Counted from the stretch's first letter, positions 35,470 through 47,263 are shown. The stretch: 64,000 bases of DNA from Phymorhynchus buccinoides (GCA_017654935.2 CM065700.1:46645635-46709634), one strand, 5' to 3'. A program made the numbers and translations. The notes: generated by a model from the sequence alone, not told the origin.

Positions 35470-38400
35470 TGCCGTCTATGGAAACATGTTTGGATCAAAA
35501 CTAGTAATCCCATTTCAATTCAATTTGGTTTTCTTTCAATACAACGCTTTAACAGAAAGAAGATCTCAATTGAATTCTACAACCAAAAATAACGCGAAAT
35601 CCCACGAAGACTGTTCCCTTAGGAATGTCGGAAATGCATATTAGTTATTACAAACATGGCAATCTTTATCTCACAAAATCAATCACGAACTAGAAAAATC
35701 AAAGTTCTAAAATGTCAATACTCACACACAGATCCCAGGCAAAGGACTGAACACCAGCTACAGACTTCAGAGTCTTCAGAGCAAGTTAAGACTTCTGCTG
35801 CTGGCCATACAAGAGAAAGCCTAGAACGCTTTCACGAAATATATAGCAAGCTTCTACCCACATTTAGCCCTCGGATCCTAATACCTAATCTCATTGGATA
35901 TCTGACCAGTGGTTCGTTTCTGATTGGTCACTTTAACAAACAGTTTAATTTCATTGGTTTGAACATTTCACCTCTTTAGTAGGTTATGACATCCCTGTGG
36001 ACAACGACAACGCCTCAGCTGTACAGATAGCCCTGGGCAGCTGGGGGAATGAACTGAAACAAAGTTCCTAGCAAACCCTCCCAGACAAGTATGGCTAAGT
36101 CTCTGAGGTTCTCATTTAACCTACTTCGAAGGCTAGGGTAGGGTGTGGGCACTTCACAATCACAAAGGCCAAGGTGATTAAAGCTTAAGAAAAAGATTTT
36201 GGCATCCCTCCCCCCTCTGTGGACAGACAGACTGGCGCCTATTGTCCACTCAAACCGAACTTGTAAATCTACTTAGGGGAGACTTTCACACACCCTGGGG
36301 ATACCTGTGTCTATACACTCGAGACAGACAAGGAAACAACCACACCTACATACAAACACTGGTACAAACGCTTACGTGTTGCATACACACACACACAACC
36401 GCATAAGCATAACTAGTACACTTTTTACAAGGGTGTACACTATATTACTATTATTATCAGTCATATTATAAGGCGGAGGGGTCTTACTCTGGGGAAAAGC
36501 ATCGCTTAATAGCACACAAAAAAAAAGTAATTATTTTCTTTCTTTAACATATGTGATGCTGCATGAGAAAACCCTCCTAAAGTCGCACAGGAAATATTTG
36601 AGCAAAAGCGGAAAAATAATCAACCCCAAAAATATCAGGTTTCCGGTATTTAAGCCTACTTTTATGCGTTTTACCACCATGCACGATGCAGCCCAAAGTG
36701 GAATGACTCATTTGTTTATTTAGTCATATTTGAAGCTATAATGATAACAGAAACAGAGCCAACACTCCTTTCTTCTACAGTGTTTGTCGGATTTCTGCAA
36801 GTGAAGTATCTTCGATGTCACAGTCGATATCACTGTAAAATAAACAAGTGCGAAATAGCAATAGTTTGTGGCACGCGGTCTATTTTTACCACTCCAATCA
36901 TGAGTCACCTCCCCTGGCTTTTCAATAATTTTAATCTGTAAACCAGAATGTTATCTCTGCACCATTTCGTAACTTTTTATATCTTTTGGAAAACATTTAA
37001 AACTATGTATCCTACTTATACTCATTGAAAGAAGCACCGCATACTCGTCGTGTCTGTTGTAGTGTCTGTATTACGTATGTTTATTATTTTGTACGCTTTT
37101 AAAATACATCATTTTAAAGAGCGGACTCAATTAATTTGAAGTGTAGCCTCGATTTGAAGTGCGACAATTTTGTCAAAATGTGCGACAATTTTGGACCGAC
37201 AGACAGACCGACTGACAAAGTGAGTTATAGGTTTGTGGCTTGAGCCACAAACAAAAATAGGAAACTCATTTAATTCTGTTTTCTGTGGCGGGGTAATCAC
37301 ACACGTAATGCTCTCATCCCTAGCTGGTGCATTTGTACCATAGTGTTTAAGTGCTTCAGCTGTTGGGATGATCCCTGGAGTCTTTTAGCTAGGGTACAAC
37401 AACAACAACATGACATCCATGGATCAACTTACTCGCGTTTTCTCAGGGTGGTGGCCAGGGCAGAGATGCTGGAGGAGGAGGAGGAGGCAGCCAGGAGCTG
37501 GGTGTCCTCAGGGGGACTGTCCACACTCTGCTGCTTCTCCTCCTTGTCCTTCCCCCGCCGGAAAAACGCTGTCCTCGTCCATGTCTGCAGGCAATACAGG
37601 TGTCATGAGAAATAAGTAGCTCCCATGAAATAAGTACCTTTCGCATGCGAACTATAACCGTCCTAACCCTATCCCTAACCACGGAAAGAACCAAGAAATA
37701 GAGCAGGAGGGTGTAAATCTACATCTTTGCCGAGAAATCGATGCACGAAGCCATGCCACTTAGTTTCGTCAAATTCACAATGGCGGACAAGCAAACAATT
37801 TGAATGAGGAATGGGTACTTATTTCATGAGGTACAATATTCTCTTCACACAGGCATGTATTTATTCATGTATACTATAAGCCGCTACTTTTCCCCTCAAC
37901 TTTGGCCCATGTGGCTTATAGACTGACGCGGCTTATCTGTGGATTTTTTGTTCAATCCTACATTTATCAGTACAGTGGAACCTCCCTTATAAGACCTTCA
38001 AAAATCATCCAAAATGAGGTCTTATAAGGGAGGGGTATTAAAGAGAGGTCATTTTAATATATAAAGAAGGGCAATGTCTCAGAGAAGTACATGTATGTCT
38101 TATATGGGAGGGAGTCTTATAATGGGAGGTCTTATAAGGGATGTTCCACTGTATCATTAAATCCGGTTCTGGCCACATTCTTCAGCCTATTTTGAGCTTC
38201 TTTACACTCAAAAACTGGTCTTGGTAATCAACAGATTCGAATCTCATGTTTAAAGTGTCCAAGGGCATTAAAATAAATACTCATGTTCTGATAAGAAAAT
38301 TTCTATGTTTGTGTTGGTTGGTGCACATACAATTTTCTCTGCGGCTCATAAACTGATGCAGCTTACATGTGAATAAATACCTAAAATACCTGAATAAATA

Positions 38401-39418
38401 CCCCTGTATAAGCTCTTAGCTTGTTGTACTTGAAGTTCATAAATGTATTGCTGCTTTGTTATGATTTTCTATTCGTGAATAAATTCTTGTTTAAACCAAT
38501 AAATACCTACTAATTTGTCAGATCCTCGCATGCTGTCATCATCATTGATTCGTCCATTATTAAAGCTATGTTTGTAGCTTTTACTTGAGTGTACACTTTC
38601 AATTTTTTCACACATAGTTTAACTAAATTCTTTCCCTTTTTACATTTCTTGATGATTGCATCTTCTGTTTTATTTGTGATGTCTTGTACTACATATTATG
38701 CATGTTTTAGCATTGTTTATCAAGCTGATGAGTTATAATTCCTTAGGGAGGAAGACAGCTGGGCTATATTCACATTTATGCCTGTCAAACCGGTCAAGAA
38801 CGATAATCTGTTGACTGAAAAAGCAATCGCTATGTTCTTTTCTGTTACAAATTATCGTTCTTGACGCCAGCAGACGGGCATAAATGTGAATATAGCCGAC
38901 AGCTGTTTGAATTCTTCTTCTTCTTCGTTGTTCCTGGGCCATAAAACTAAATGGGTACGTATGTGTCCGTTTTCCCAAAGTTTTCACTGGTCTCCTCGCT
39001 GCATTCAGCCGACACATTCCGATTTCGGAGGAGCTCAAAGGAGAAAACTATATGGAAGATTTTTTGGGGAAAAAGGGCAGGAGAATGGGCCCAAAGGAGC
39101 CAGAATGGTCAGCTCATTGCCCCTCAAGAGAAGAAGAAGAAGAAGAAGAAGTAGTCACATCGTCTGCACTGCCACTACTACTGCACTAGACTAGTGCCGT
39201 AGTAGTGGGAGTAGTGCACTGCAGCCTGAGCCACGGCAAGTATATTTGGGACACAAAAAGGTGGTCATCGTTCAAAATATTTAGCAAATTAAGTAAGTAA
39301 GCACTTTCATTATTTTATTCGTTCGTAAACTTACCTGATAAATAGAGGCTGGCCTGAGCGCGAGGGTTTTTCTAGTACACGCACAAGCAGCACATCCTCT
39401 AGCCAAGGAGGCAGCCAT
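31976..39418 (-). CDS. MRPL50: MRPL50 (mitochondrial ribosomal protein mL50), left-arm copy
   Basis: Exons in transcript order: 39418-39335 (ATG, 28 codons, Arg-rich leader MAASLARGCAACACTRKTLA, fits a mitochondrial presequence), 37584-37433, 33281-33149, 32269-31976 (TAA). Phases 0, 2, 0 join exactly to give 220 residues. mL50 is a peripheral protein of the large mitoribosomal subunit. Human MRPL50 (158 residues) shares PPEDLQSRLE (here PPMDVEDRLQ), the NW.. SRLKF segment (here DDWRTVKLDNRSKFKV), HVVPNSRL (here HFVPNSQL) and LPPNLKI (here LPPNLHI). This protein has an insert from exon 2 (Ser-run SSSSSSIS) and a C-terminal tail GRPTVVSSLKYRRKYGKKEK absent from the short human form. Against the right-arm copy two substitutions were noticed: RGLQ (right RGMQ) and VSDVVAF (right VSDMVAF). 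Confidence 0.9.
32445..33180 (-). repeat. MRPL50 exon-3 donor-side array, left arm, 7 units
   Basis: Each unit of about 115 bp (transcript sense) holds 'gacaacagaaccaagttcaag' or '..catg' (exon end) plus donor GTAATC, then 'gcttcagaagtttagg', a T/A run, and 'ctgtgtgagtg'. Exon ends fall at about 32465, 32580, 32692, 32803, 32914, 33030 and 33149 (real). C-tracts at about 32428-32446 and 32517-32539. Confidence 0.92.
33149..33281 (-). CDS. MRPL50: MRPL50 left exon 3
   Basis: Acceptor CTCTCTCAG, phase 2 in, phase 0 out at donor GTAATC. Encodes GLQTVRGYKPPMDVEDRLQR and VVTEVCGNVDDWRTVKLDNR. Confidence 0.9.
33456..33795 (-). repeat. Interspersed repeat A copy
   Basis: CCCCGGGGGGATACC, a short (GT)6, an A-run at 33627, and a head ending at 'gcagaagaagaagaaat'. 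The right-arm counterpart (51298-51722) has a (CA)n of about 90 bp in place of the (GT)6. Confidence 0.7.
34008..36439. mobile_element. 2.4-kb insertion specific to the left arm (solo-LTR-like)
   Basis: Begins TGTAAACCACCCTT and ends AAGGGTGTACA, i.e. TG...CA with ends that are inverted repeats apart from a 3-nt gap. Target duplication CTAT on both sides (34004-34007, 36440-36443). The right arm (about 51020-51070) has the uninterrupted site inside a GGCGCACC-type MITE. No long ORF. TG/CA ends and a 4-bp duplication suggest a solo LTR, though a non-autonomous DNA element is possible. Contains (AG)n at 35384-35464. Confidence 0.7.
35384..35464. repeat. (AG)n microsatellite
   Basis: About 80 bp of pure AG inside the left-arm insertion. 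Confidence 0.95.
37283..37410 (-). repeat. Interspersed repeat C copy
   Basis: 'ggcggggtaatcacacacgtaatg' to CTTTTAGCTAGGGTACAACA; ends about 25 bp from the MRPL50 exon 2 donor. Mirrored at 50067-50206. Confidence 0.65.
37433..37584 (-). CDS. MRPL50: MRPL50 left exon 2
   Basis: Acceptor TTGCCTGCAG, donor GTAAGT; TWTRTAFFRRGKDKEEKQQS then VDSPPEDTQLLAASSSSSSI and ALATTLRKRE. Phase 0 in, 2 out. Low similarity to vertebrate mL50; assigned by phase and position. Confidence 0.82.
37973..38154. mobile_element. CAGTGGAACC-family TA MITE
   Basis: CAGTGGAACCTCCCTTATAA to 'ggatgttccactg' with TA on both sides. Mirrored at 49331-49510. Preceded by 'tataagccgctacttttccc', a separate degraded TIR-like repeat. 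Confidence 0.75.
38400..38505 (+). repeat. Retroelement-like 3' tail
   Basis: 'tgtataagctcttagcttgttg' to GAATAAATTCTTGTTTAAACC; relative at 16655-16755, mirrored at 48980-49085. Confidence 0.5.
38754..38908. mobile_element. Hairpin TIR element
   Basis: CAGCTGGGCTATATTCACAT and the near-perfect inverse 'atgtgaatatagccgacagctg' enclose a second inverted pair, CAAGAACGATAAT / ATTATCGTTCTTG. The whole 155 bp can fold into a single long stem. Mirrored at 48575-48728. Confidence 0.65.
38915..39125 (+). repeat. Interspersed repeat A variant
   Basis: TTCTTCTTCTTCGTTGTTCC head (diverged), GGAGGAGCTCAAAGGAGAAA and 'ggcaggagaatgggccc'; tail replaced by GAAGAAGAAG. Mirrored at 48325-48575. Confidence 0.65.
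39335..39418 (-). CDS. MRPL50: MRPL50 left exon 1
   Basis: ATG at 39418-39416 in AAGATGGCTGCC context (good Kozak), 28 codons, donor GTAAGT. Basic, Cys/Ala-rich leader typical of a mitochondrial targeting sequence. Confidence 0.82.
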
Positions 39419-39705
39419 CTTGGTTCAGTTAAAAATTGGAATGGAAATTTACCAGCCTCAACATTATGACTTGTGTATGCCTACTTTCGTTTTTAATAGT
39501 ATAGGTAGGTAGGGACCAAACAAGCCGTGAAGCTTTTTAAAAGACAGTCCCATCTTTTACATATTTTCTGGTAATTTTTTTCTTTCGGTCAAGGTAAAAA
39601 TGCGGCCTCCATTTTGCTAATAAAGCATTTATTTATCATAGCTTCGAAAATAACTTCTAAGAATATCGTATGTCATAATTTAGTAGAAGGTGCACATTTT
39701 ATGTT

Positions 39706-41216
39706 ATAAGTCATAAGTTTCTTTATTGTCCATTGGCATTGTACAACGCACGTGGAAACTTGTCTTCCACCGTAGCTCCTTCTTCATTAAACCGGACTGC
39801 CGTGGAGTGGAACAACTAACAACTAAGTGAGGCCACTGTCAGGTCAGGTCAGGTATTTGGACGGGACCAGCCTCTCAATGCGTCCTTCCTTTTGGTTAGT
39901 TGTTTGGCAATTGCTGTGGCGGTTTTTAGCATCCATATTGATGCACTAATCATGGATGTACTTTTAACAGGGCAATTTTTGGATCACTGTCAAGGAGGTT
40001 TTTGATTTTGTTAGTATCTGAGGCCAGTTTAGTATGTGCAGGGAGGTTGTTCCAATATTGGGTGACTCTGTTAGAAAAAAAGTTTTTTCTAATGTTAGTT
40101 CTGCTGTACCTGGTTAGGATTTTAAGTTCGCTATTACGGGTTCTTATTTCGTTAGACAAGTGAAACAAGCCTTTATTAGTATTGTTCGTGCCTTGAAAAA
40201 TCTTGTAAACATTTATCAAATCGTCCCTTAGTCTTCTGTATTTTAAAGATGGCAAATCTAATTTACGTAGCCTGTCCTCAGTCATATTCCAAATTTTTTT
40301 ATGGATTTTATCAGTTTGGTTGCTCTCCTCTGTACCTTCTCAATTGCACTGGACTGTCGTTTGAGAAAGGGATTCCAAATTATGTTTCCGTAATCAAGAT
40401 GAGGCCGTATTAAACATTTGTAAAGATTTATGAATACCTCTTTATTTAAGTTTTAAAAACTCCTAATCAAGCCCAGCATCTTACTGGCTTTATTTATCGC
40501 TGTTGTGATGTGCTTATCAAATTTGAGTTTTGAATCAAATATAACCCCTAGGTCCTTCTCCTCTGTACAAGTATCTAAAACATGCTTAGATGAGCCATGA
40601 GTAATTTCATATGCCTTTATTTGGATTGATTGTACCCCGCGTGCATAACCTTGCATTTTCCTGCGTTAAAATATAAATTCCACTTCTCTGACCATTCTAT
40701 GAGTCTGTTAATATCGTTTTGCAGTACATCTGAATTTTGGGAACGATTATACACTTTAGTATCATCTGCAAATATCTTGCATGCACTTTGTATGTCTTCT
40801 GGGAGATCATTTATAAAAACTGTAAAAAGTACTGGGACCCAGGATGCTACCCTGGGGAATATCACTTAAAACATTAGTACTAGAAGACTGTTTTGTTCCC
40901 ACCCGCACTCTTTGAGATCTTCCCTTCAGAAAGATTTTAACCCACGTTAATATGTTTCCTGTTATCCCGTAAGCTTCCAGTTTAAGAAGTAGCCTTTCGT
41001 GCGGCACAGAATCAAAGGCCTTTCTAAAATCTAAGTAAATGATTTCAAATGCCTCTTTGTCCTCTAAGAGTTGGGTAAAATCGTCCATCACATCTAACAG
41101 AGCTGGGTCATACAAGAACGCCCTGTCCTGAACCCATGTTGACATTCTGTGAACAGATTAAAATCTACCATATGTTTAACAACAGCGTCCCGTACAAACT
41201 GTTCTAACATCTTACA
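39706..41216 (-). pseudogene. CR1-like non-LTR retrotransposon fragment, left arm
   Basis: Reverse-transcriptase signatures in order: DIIYLDFRKAFDSVPHERLL-like block (palm motif A), IPQGSILGP (motif B), FADDTK (motif C, catalytic Asp pair), then the thumb and a C-terminal region with RNFF/NNLP-type motifs. 5'-truncated: no endonuclease domain. Frames are broken (a shift just after SILGP, stops further on). Ends in an 'acttatgacttataac' short repeat after AATAAAG. A TAG that breaks the right-arm copy is CAG here. Confidence 0.82.
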
Positions 41217-41429
41217 CAGCGTCTTTCATTGCATTACGTCTTTTGTATGAGCCGTAACTAAATGTTGTAATTTACTCCGCGTTGTAACTCCGCACGTAGT
41301 TAATTACGATGCATTGTAAGAACCTCCGATGCATGAGAACCTACTTTCAATCTACTAGATAGTAACATACAATTTTTTGGAACGAAATATTCTGATTAGT
41401 TTCGTACATAACGCATGCGCAGCAGAGGG

Positions 41430-42240
41430 TTTCACTACACTGATGTCCACCACAATACACTGATGTCCACCACACTACACTTATGTCCACAACACTACAC
41501 TGATGTCCACCACACTACACTGGTGTTCAACACAACAAAACTGAAGTCCACTCATGAAAAACTGAAGTCCATCCTTGGCAAATACTGAAGTCATTATCCA
41601 TGAAAAACCACATCACACTGATGTCCACCTCACTACACCGATGTCCACCTCTCTACACTGTTGTCCATTTCAATACACTGACGTCCACATCACTAAACTG
41701 ATGTCCACCTCACTACACTGATGTCCACCTCACTACACTGATGTTTACCACATTACACTGATATTCACCATACTACACTGATGTCCACCAAACTACACTG
41801 GTGTCCACTTCACTACACTGAGTCCACTTCACTACAATGATGTCCACTTCACTACACTGATGTAAACCACACTACACTGATGTCCACCTCAATACACCGA
41901 TATCCACCTCACAACATTGAAGTCCACTTCACTACACTGATGACCACATCACTACACTGATATCCACCTCACACTACACTGATGTCCACCTCACTACACT
42001 GACGTCCACCTGACTACACTGATGTCCACTTTACTACACTGATGTCCACCTCCCTACACTGATGTCCACCACACTACACTGATGTACACTTCACAACACC
42101 GATGTCCACCTCACTACACTGAAGTCCACCACACTACACTGATGTCCACCAAACTACACTGATGTTCACTTCACTACACTGATGTCCACCAAACTACACT
42201 GATGTCCACTTCACTACATGATGTCCACTTCACTAAAATG
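41430..42240. repeat. 20-bp satellite, left half
   Basis: CACTACACTGATGTCCACCT repeated about 40 times with variants (acttcA, accaA), interrupted once by 'aaaactgaagtccactcatg'. It begins abruptly after GCGCAGCAGAGGGTTT and runs into the gap. Confidence 0.95.
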
Positions 42241-42740
42241 NNNNNNNNNNNNNNNNNNNNNNNNNNNNNNNNNNNNNNNNNNNNNNNNNNNNNNNNNNNN
42301 NNNNNNNNNNNNNNNNNNNNNNNNNNNNNNNNNNNNNNNNNNNNNNNNNNNNNNNNNNNNNNNNNNNNNNNNNNNNNNNNNNNNNNNNNNNNNNNNNNNN
42401 NNNNNNNNNNNNNNNNNNNNNNNNNNNNNNNNNNNNNNNNNNNNNNNNNNNNNNNNNNNNNNNNNNNNNNNNNNNNNNNNNNNNNNNNNNNNNNNNNNNN
42501 NNNNNNNNNNNNNNNNNNNNNNNNNNNNNNNNNNNNNNNNNNNNNNNNNNNNNNNNNNNNNNNNNNNNNNNNNNNNNNNNNNNNNNNNNNNNNNNNNNNN
42601 NNNNNNNNNNNNNNNNNNNNNNNNNNNNNNNNNNNNNNNNNNNNNNNNNNNNNNNNNNNNNNNNNNNNNNNNNNNNNNNNNNNNNNNNNNNNNNNNNNNN
42701 NNNNNNNNNNNNNNNNNNNNNNNNNNNNNNNNNNNNNNNN
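42241..42740. other. Assembly gap, 500 N
   Basis: Exactly 500 N, which looks like a placeholder rather than a measured size. It separates the two orientations of the same satellite. Confidence 0.99.
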
Positions 42741-44664
42741 GAACATCAGTGTAGTGAGGTGGACGGACATCAGTGTAGTGTATTGAAGTGGACATCAGTG
42801 TAGTGAAGTGGACATCAGTGTAGTGAGGTGGACATCATTGTAGTGAAGTGGACATCAGTGTAGTGAAATGGACATCAGTGTGTAGTGAGGTGGACATCAG
42901 TGTAGTGAAGTGGACATCAGTGTAGTGAAGTGGACATCAGTGTAGTGAGGTGGACATCAGTGTAGTGAAGTGGACATCAGTGTATTGAAATGGACAACAA
43001 TGTGTAGAGAGGTGGAAAACAGTGTGATGTGTTCGAACATCAGTGTAGTGAAGTGGACATCAGTGTAGTGAAGTGGACATCAGTGTAGTGAACACCCCGG
43101 TGGACATCAGTGTAGTTTGGTGGACATCAGTGTAGTGAAGTGGACATCAGTGTAGTGAAATGGACATCAGTGTAGTGAAGTGGTCATCAGTGTAGTGAAG
43201 TGGACATCAGTGTAGTGTAGTGAAGTGGACATCAGTGTAGTTTGTGTGGACATCAGTGTAGTGAAGTGTGGACATCAGTGTAGTGAAGTGGACAGCAGTG
43301 TAGTTTGGTGTGGACATCAGTGTAGTGTGAAGTGGACATCATTGTAGTGACATCAGTGGACATCAGTGTATTGAAGTGGACATCAGTGTAGTGAGAGGTG
43401 GAAAACAGTGTGATGTGTTGGACATCAGTGTAGTGAAATGGACGTGAGTGTAGTTTGGTGAACATCAGTGTATTGAGGTGGACATCAGTGTAGTGAGGTG
43501 TAGTGAAAAGGTTATGTGGTGGACATCAGTGTAGTGTGGTGGACATCAGTGTAGTGAGGTGGACATCAGTAGTAGTGTGGATGGACATCAGTTTTCATGG
43601 ATGGAGTTCAGTTTTTCATAGGATGGACTTCAGTTTTTTGTGATGGACACCAGTTTAGTGTGGTGGACATCAGTGTAGTGAAGTGGACATATGTGTAGTG
43701 AAGTGGACATCAGTGTAGTGAAGGTGGACATCAGTGTAGTGAAGGTGGACATCAGTGTAGTGAAGTGGAAATCAAAATCAAAGTAGTGAAGTGGACATCA
43801 GTGTAGTTTCGTGGACATCGGTGTAGTGAGGTGGACATCAGTGTAGTTTGGTGGACATCAGTGTAGTGAAGTGGACATCAGTGTAGTGAAGTGGACATCA
43901 GTGTAGTGAGGTGGACATCAGTGTAGTGAAGTGGACATCAGTGTAGTGAAGTGGACATCAATGTAGTGAAGTGGACATCAGTGAAGTGAAGTGGACATCA
44001 GTGTAGTGAAGTAGACATCAGTGTAGTGAGGTGGACATCAGTGTAGTGTGGTGGACATCAGTGTAGTGAGGTGGACATCAGTGTAGTGAAGTGGACATCA
44101 GTGTAGTGAAGTGGACGTCAGTGTAGTGAGGTGGACATCAGTGTAGTGAAGTGGACATCAGTGTAGTTATGTGGACATCAGTGTAGTTTGGTGGACATCA
44201 GTGTAGTGAGGTGGACATCAGTGTAGTGAAGTGGACATCAGTGTAGTGAAGTGGACATCAGTGTAGTGAAGTGGACATCAGTGCTAGTGAAGTGGACATC
44301 AGTGTAGTGAGGTGGACATCAGTGTAGTGTGGTGGACATCAGTGTAGTGAGGTGGACATCAGTGTAGTGAGGTGGACATCAGTGTAGTGAGGTGGACATC
44401 AGTTTAGTGATGTGGACGTCAGTGTATTGAAATGGACAACAGTGTAGAGAGGTGGACATCGGTGTAGTGAGGTGGACATCAGTGTGATGTGGTTTTTCAT
44501 GGATGGACTTCTGTTTTGCAAGGATGGACTTCAGTTTTTCATGAGTGGACTTCAGTTTTTTTGTGTTGAACACCAGTGTAGTGTGGTGGACATCAGTGTA
44601 ATGTGGAGGACATAAGTGTAGTGAGGTGGCCATCAGTGTATTGTGGTGGACATCAGTGTAGTGA
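42741..44664. repeat. 20-bp satellite, right half (opposite orientation)
   Basis: GTGGACATCAGTGTAGTGAA repeated about 90 times, the reverse complement of the left half; spacer variants with 'tttttcatg.atgga' at 43590-43640 and 44495-44570. Ends at AAACCCTCTGCTGCGC, mirroring the left start. Confidence 0.95.
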
Positions 44665-44936
44665 AACCCTCTGCTGCGCATGCGTTATGTACGAAACTAA
44701 TCAGAATATTTCGTTCCAAAAAATTGTATGTTACTATCTAGTAGATTGAAAGTAGGTTCTCATGCAACGGAGGTTCTTACAATGCATCGTAATTAACTAC
44801 GTGCGGAGTTACAACGTGGAGTAAATTACAACATTTAGTTACGGCTCATACAAAAGAGGTAATGCAATGAAAGACGCTGATGAAAATGTGCTGACATAGC
44901 CTGCAGTGACCAGTGAGCCTGACGTGCATATTATGT
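44665..44936. other. Inverted-repeat unique flank of the satellite
   Basis: Mirrors 41217-41429. About 50 bp at 44881-44930 (GATGAAAATGTGCTGACATA onward) have no counterpart on the left. Confidence 0.6.
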
Positions 44937-46436
44937 AAGATGTTAGAACAGTTTGTACGGGACGCTGTTGTTAAACATATGGTAGATTTTAATCTGTTCA
45001 CAGAATGTCAACATGGGTTCAGGACAGGGCGTTCTTGTATGACCCAGTTGTTAGATGTGATGGACGATTTTACCCAACTCTTAGAGGACAAAGAGGCATT
45101 TGATATCATTTACTTAGATTTTAGAAAGGCCTTTGATTCTGTGCCGCACGAAAGGCTACTTCTTAAACTGGAAGCTTACGGGATAACAGGAAACATATTA
45201 ACGTGGGTTAAAAACTTTCTGAAGGGAAGATCTCAAAGAGTGCGGGTGGGAACAAAATAGTCTTCTAGCACTGATGTTTTAAGTGGTATTCCCCAGGGTA
45301 GCATCCTGGGCCCAGCACTTTTTACAGTTTTTATCAATGATCTCCCAGAAGACATACAAAGTGCATGCAAGATATTTGCAGATGATACTAAAGTGTATAA
45401 TCGTTCCCAAAATTCAGATGTACTGCAAAACGATATTAACAGACTCATAGAATGGTCAGAGAAGTGGAATTTATATTTTAACGCAGGAAAATGCAAGGTT
45501 ATGCACGCGGGGTACAATAATCCAAATAAAGGATATGAAATTACTCACGGCTCATCTAAGCATGTTTTAGATACTTGTACAGAGGAGAAGGATCTAGGGG
45601 TTATATTTGATTCAAAACTCAAATTTGATAAGCACATCACAACAGCGATAAATAAAGCCAGTAAGATGCTGGGCTTGATTAGGAGTTTTTAAAACTTAAA
45701 TAAAGAGGTGTTCATAAATCTTTACAAATGTTTAATACGGCCTCATCTTGATTATGGAAACATAATTTGGAATCCCTTTCTCAAACGACAGTCCAGTGCA
45801 ATTGAGAAGGTACAGAGGAGAGCAACCAAACTGATAAAATCCATTTTTAAAAATTGGAATATGAGGACAGGCTACGTAAATTAGATTTGCCATCTTTAAA
45901 ATACAGAAGACTATAAGGGGAGATTTGATAAATGTTTACAAGATTTTTCAAGGCACGGACAATACTAATAAAGGCTTGTTTCACTTGTCTAACGAAATAA
46001 GAACCCGTAATAGCGAACTTAAAATCCTAACCAGGTACAGCAGAACTAACATTAGAAAAAACTTTTTTTTCTAACAGAGTCACCCAATATTGGAACAACC
46101 TCCATGCACATACTAAACTGACCTCAGATACTAACAAATTCAAAAACCTCCTAGACAGTGATCCAAAAATTGCCATGTTAAAGTACGTCCATGATTAGTG
46201 CATCAATATGGATGCTAAAAACCGCCACAGCAATTGCCAAACACTAACCAAAAGGAAGGACGCATTGAGAGGCTGCAAGGCCTGGTCGTCCTAATACCTG
46301 ACCTGACCTGACAGTGGCCTCACTTAGTTGGTTCCTCTCCATGGCAGTCCGGATGAAGAAGGAGCTACGGTGGAAGACAAGTTTCCACGTGCGTTGTACA
46401 ATGCCAATGGACAATAAAGAAACTTATGACTTATAA
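44937..46436 (+). pseudogene. CR1-like non-LTR retrotransposon fragment, right arm
   Basis: Same element as at 39706-41216. One continuous frame from 44943 to 45692 apart from an in-frame TAG at 45258, covering the LEQFVRDAVVKHMVDFNLFT start, YLDFRKAFDSVPH, IPQGSILGPALF and FADDTK. It is then broken by TAA at 45690 and later frameshifts (for example the extra T-run at 46060). 5'-truncated, lacks endonuclease. Confidence 0.82.
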
Positions 46437-46510
46437 CATAAAATGTGCACCTTCTACTAAATTATGACATACGATATTCTTAGAAGTTATTTTCGAAGCT
46501 ATGATAAATA

Positions 46511-47051
46511 CATTGATATGCTTGAGGGAGTTCAGAGGAGGTTTACAAAAAAGATTGTTGGTACAAATGATATGACCTATGAGGAAAGACTTATTTATCT
46601 GCGGATACCTAGCCTAGAGTATAGAAGGCTCAGGGGTGATATGATTGAAGTTTATAAAATATGTCACCATTTATACGATTATTCCACTACTAACAGCCTA
46701 CTAACTCTTTGTGAGGGTGATAGAACCCGTGGCCATAACTTTAAGCTGTACAAAAAAGATACTAACACCAGACTAGCACAAAACTTTTTTACTAACAGAG
46801 TAATAAATGCATGGAATAACCTTCCCGATGAAGCAGTTAATGCAAAGTCATTAAATTCATTCAAAAATATCATAGACAAGTTTTTCCAAAACAAAATGTA
46901 TTCAGTTAATATACAGATTTAAAGGAATAAAACACAGATGCCTTAGTAGTCATCAGTGAATGAAGCCAAACCAAATAAAAATCAAAAAACATATTTAGGG
47001 GGCAAAAGGCTAAACAAAATAGCCTATAGTGCCATTTATGCTATGCTATGC
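46511..47051 (+). mobile_element. 541-bp 5'-truncated CR1-like insertion, right arm only
   Basis: Perfect target duplication TAAATA (46505-46510, 47052-47057) and a (TATGC)n tail, typical of CR1-type 3' ends. The open frame 46464-46922 codes for the C-terminal region only (LRGDMIEVYKICHHLYDYST, LAQNFFTNRVINAWNNLP). Different in sequence from the neighbouring CR1-like fragment. The left arm has the intact empty site near 39615-39650. Confidence 0.88.
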
Positions 47052-47263
47052 TAAATAAATGCTTTATTAGCAAAATGGAGGCCGCATTTTTACCTTGACC
47101 GAAAGAAAAAAATTACCAGAAAATATGTAAAAGATGGGACTGTCTAAAAAGCTTCACGGCTTGTTTGGTCCCTACCTACCTACTATTAAAAACGAAAGTA
47201 GGCATACACAAGTCATAATGTTGAGGCTGGTAAATTTCCATTCCAATTTTTAACTGAACCAAG

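Noticed and set aside
42174..42795. Long ORFs across the gap
   Set aside because: They consist almost wholly of N and satellite.
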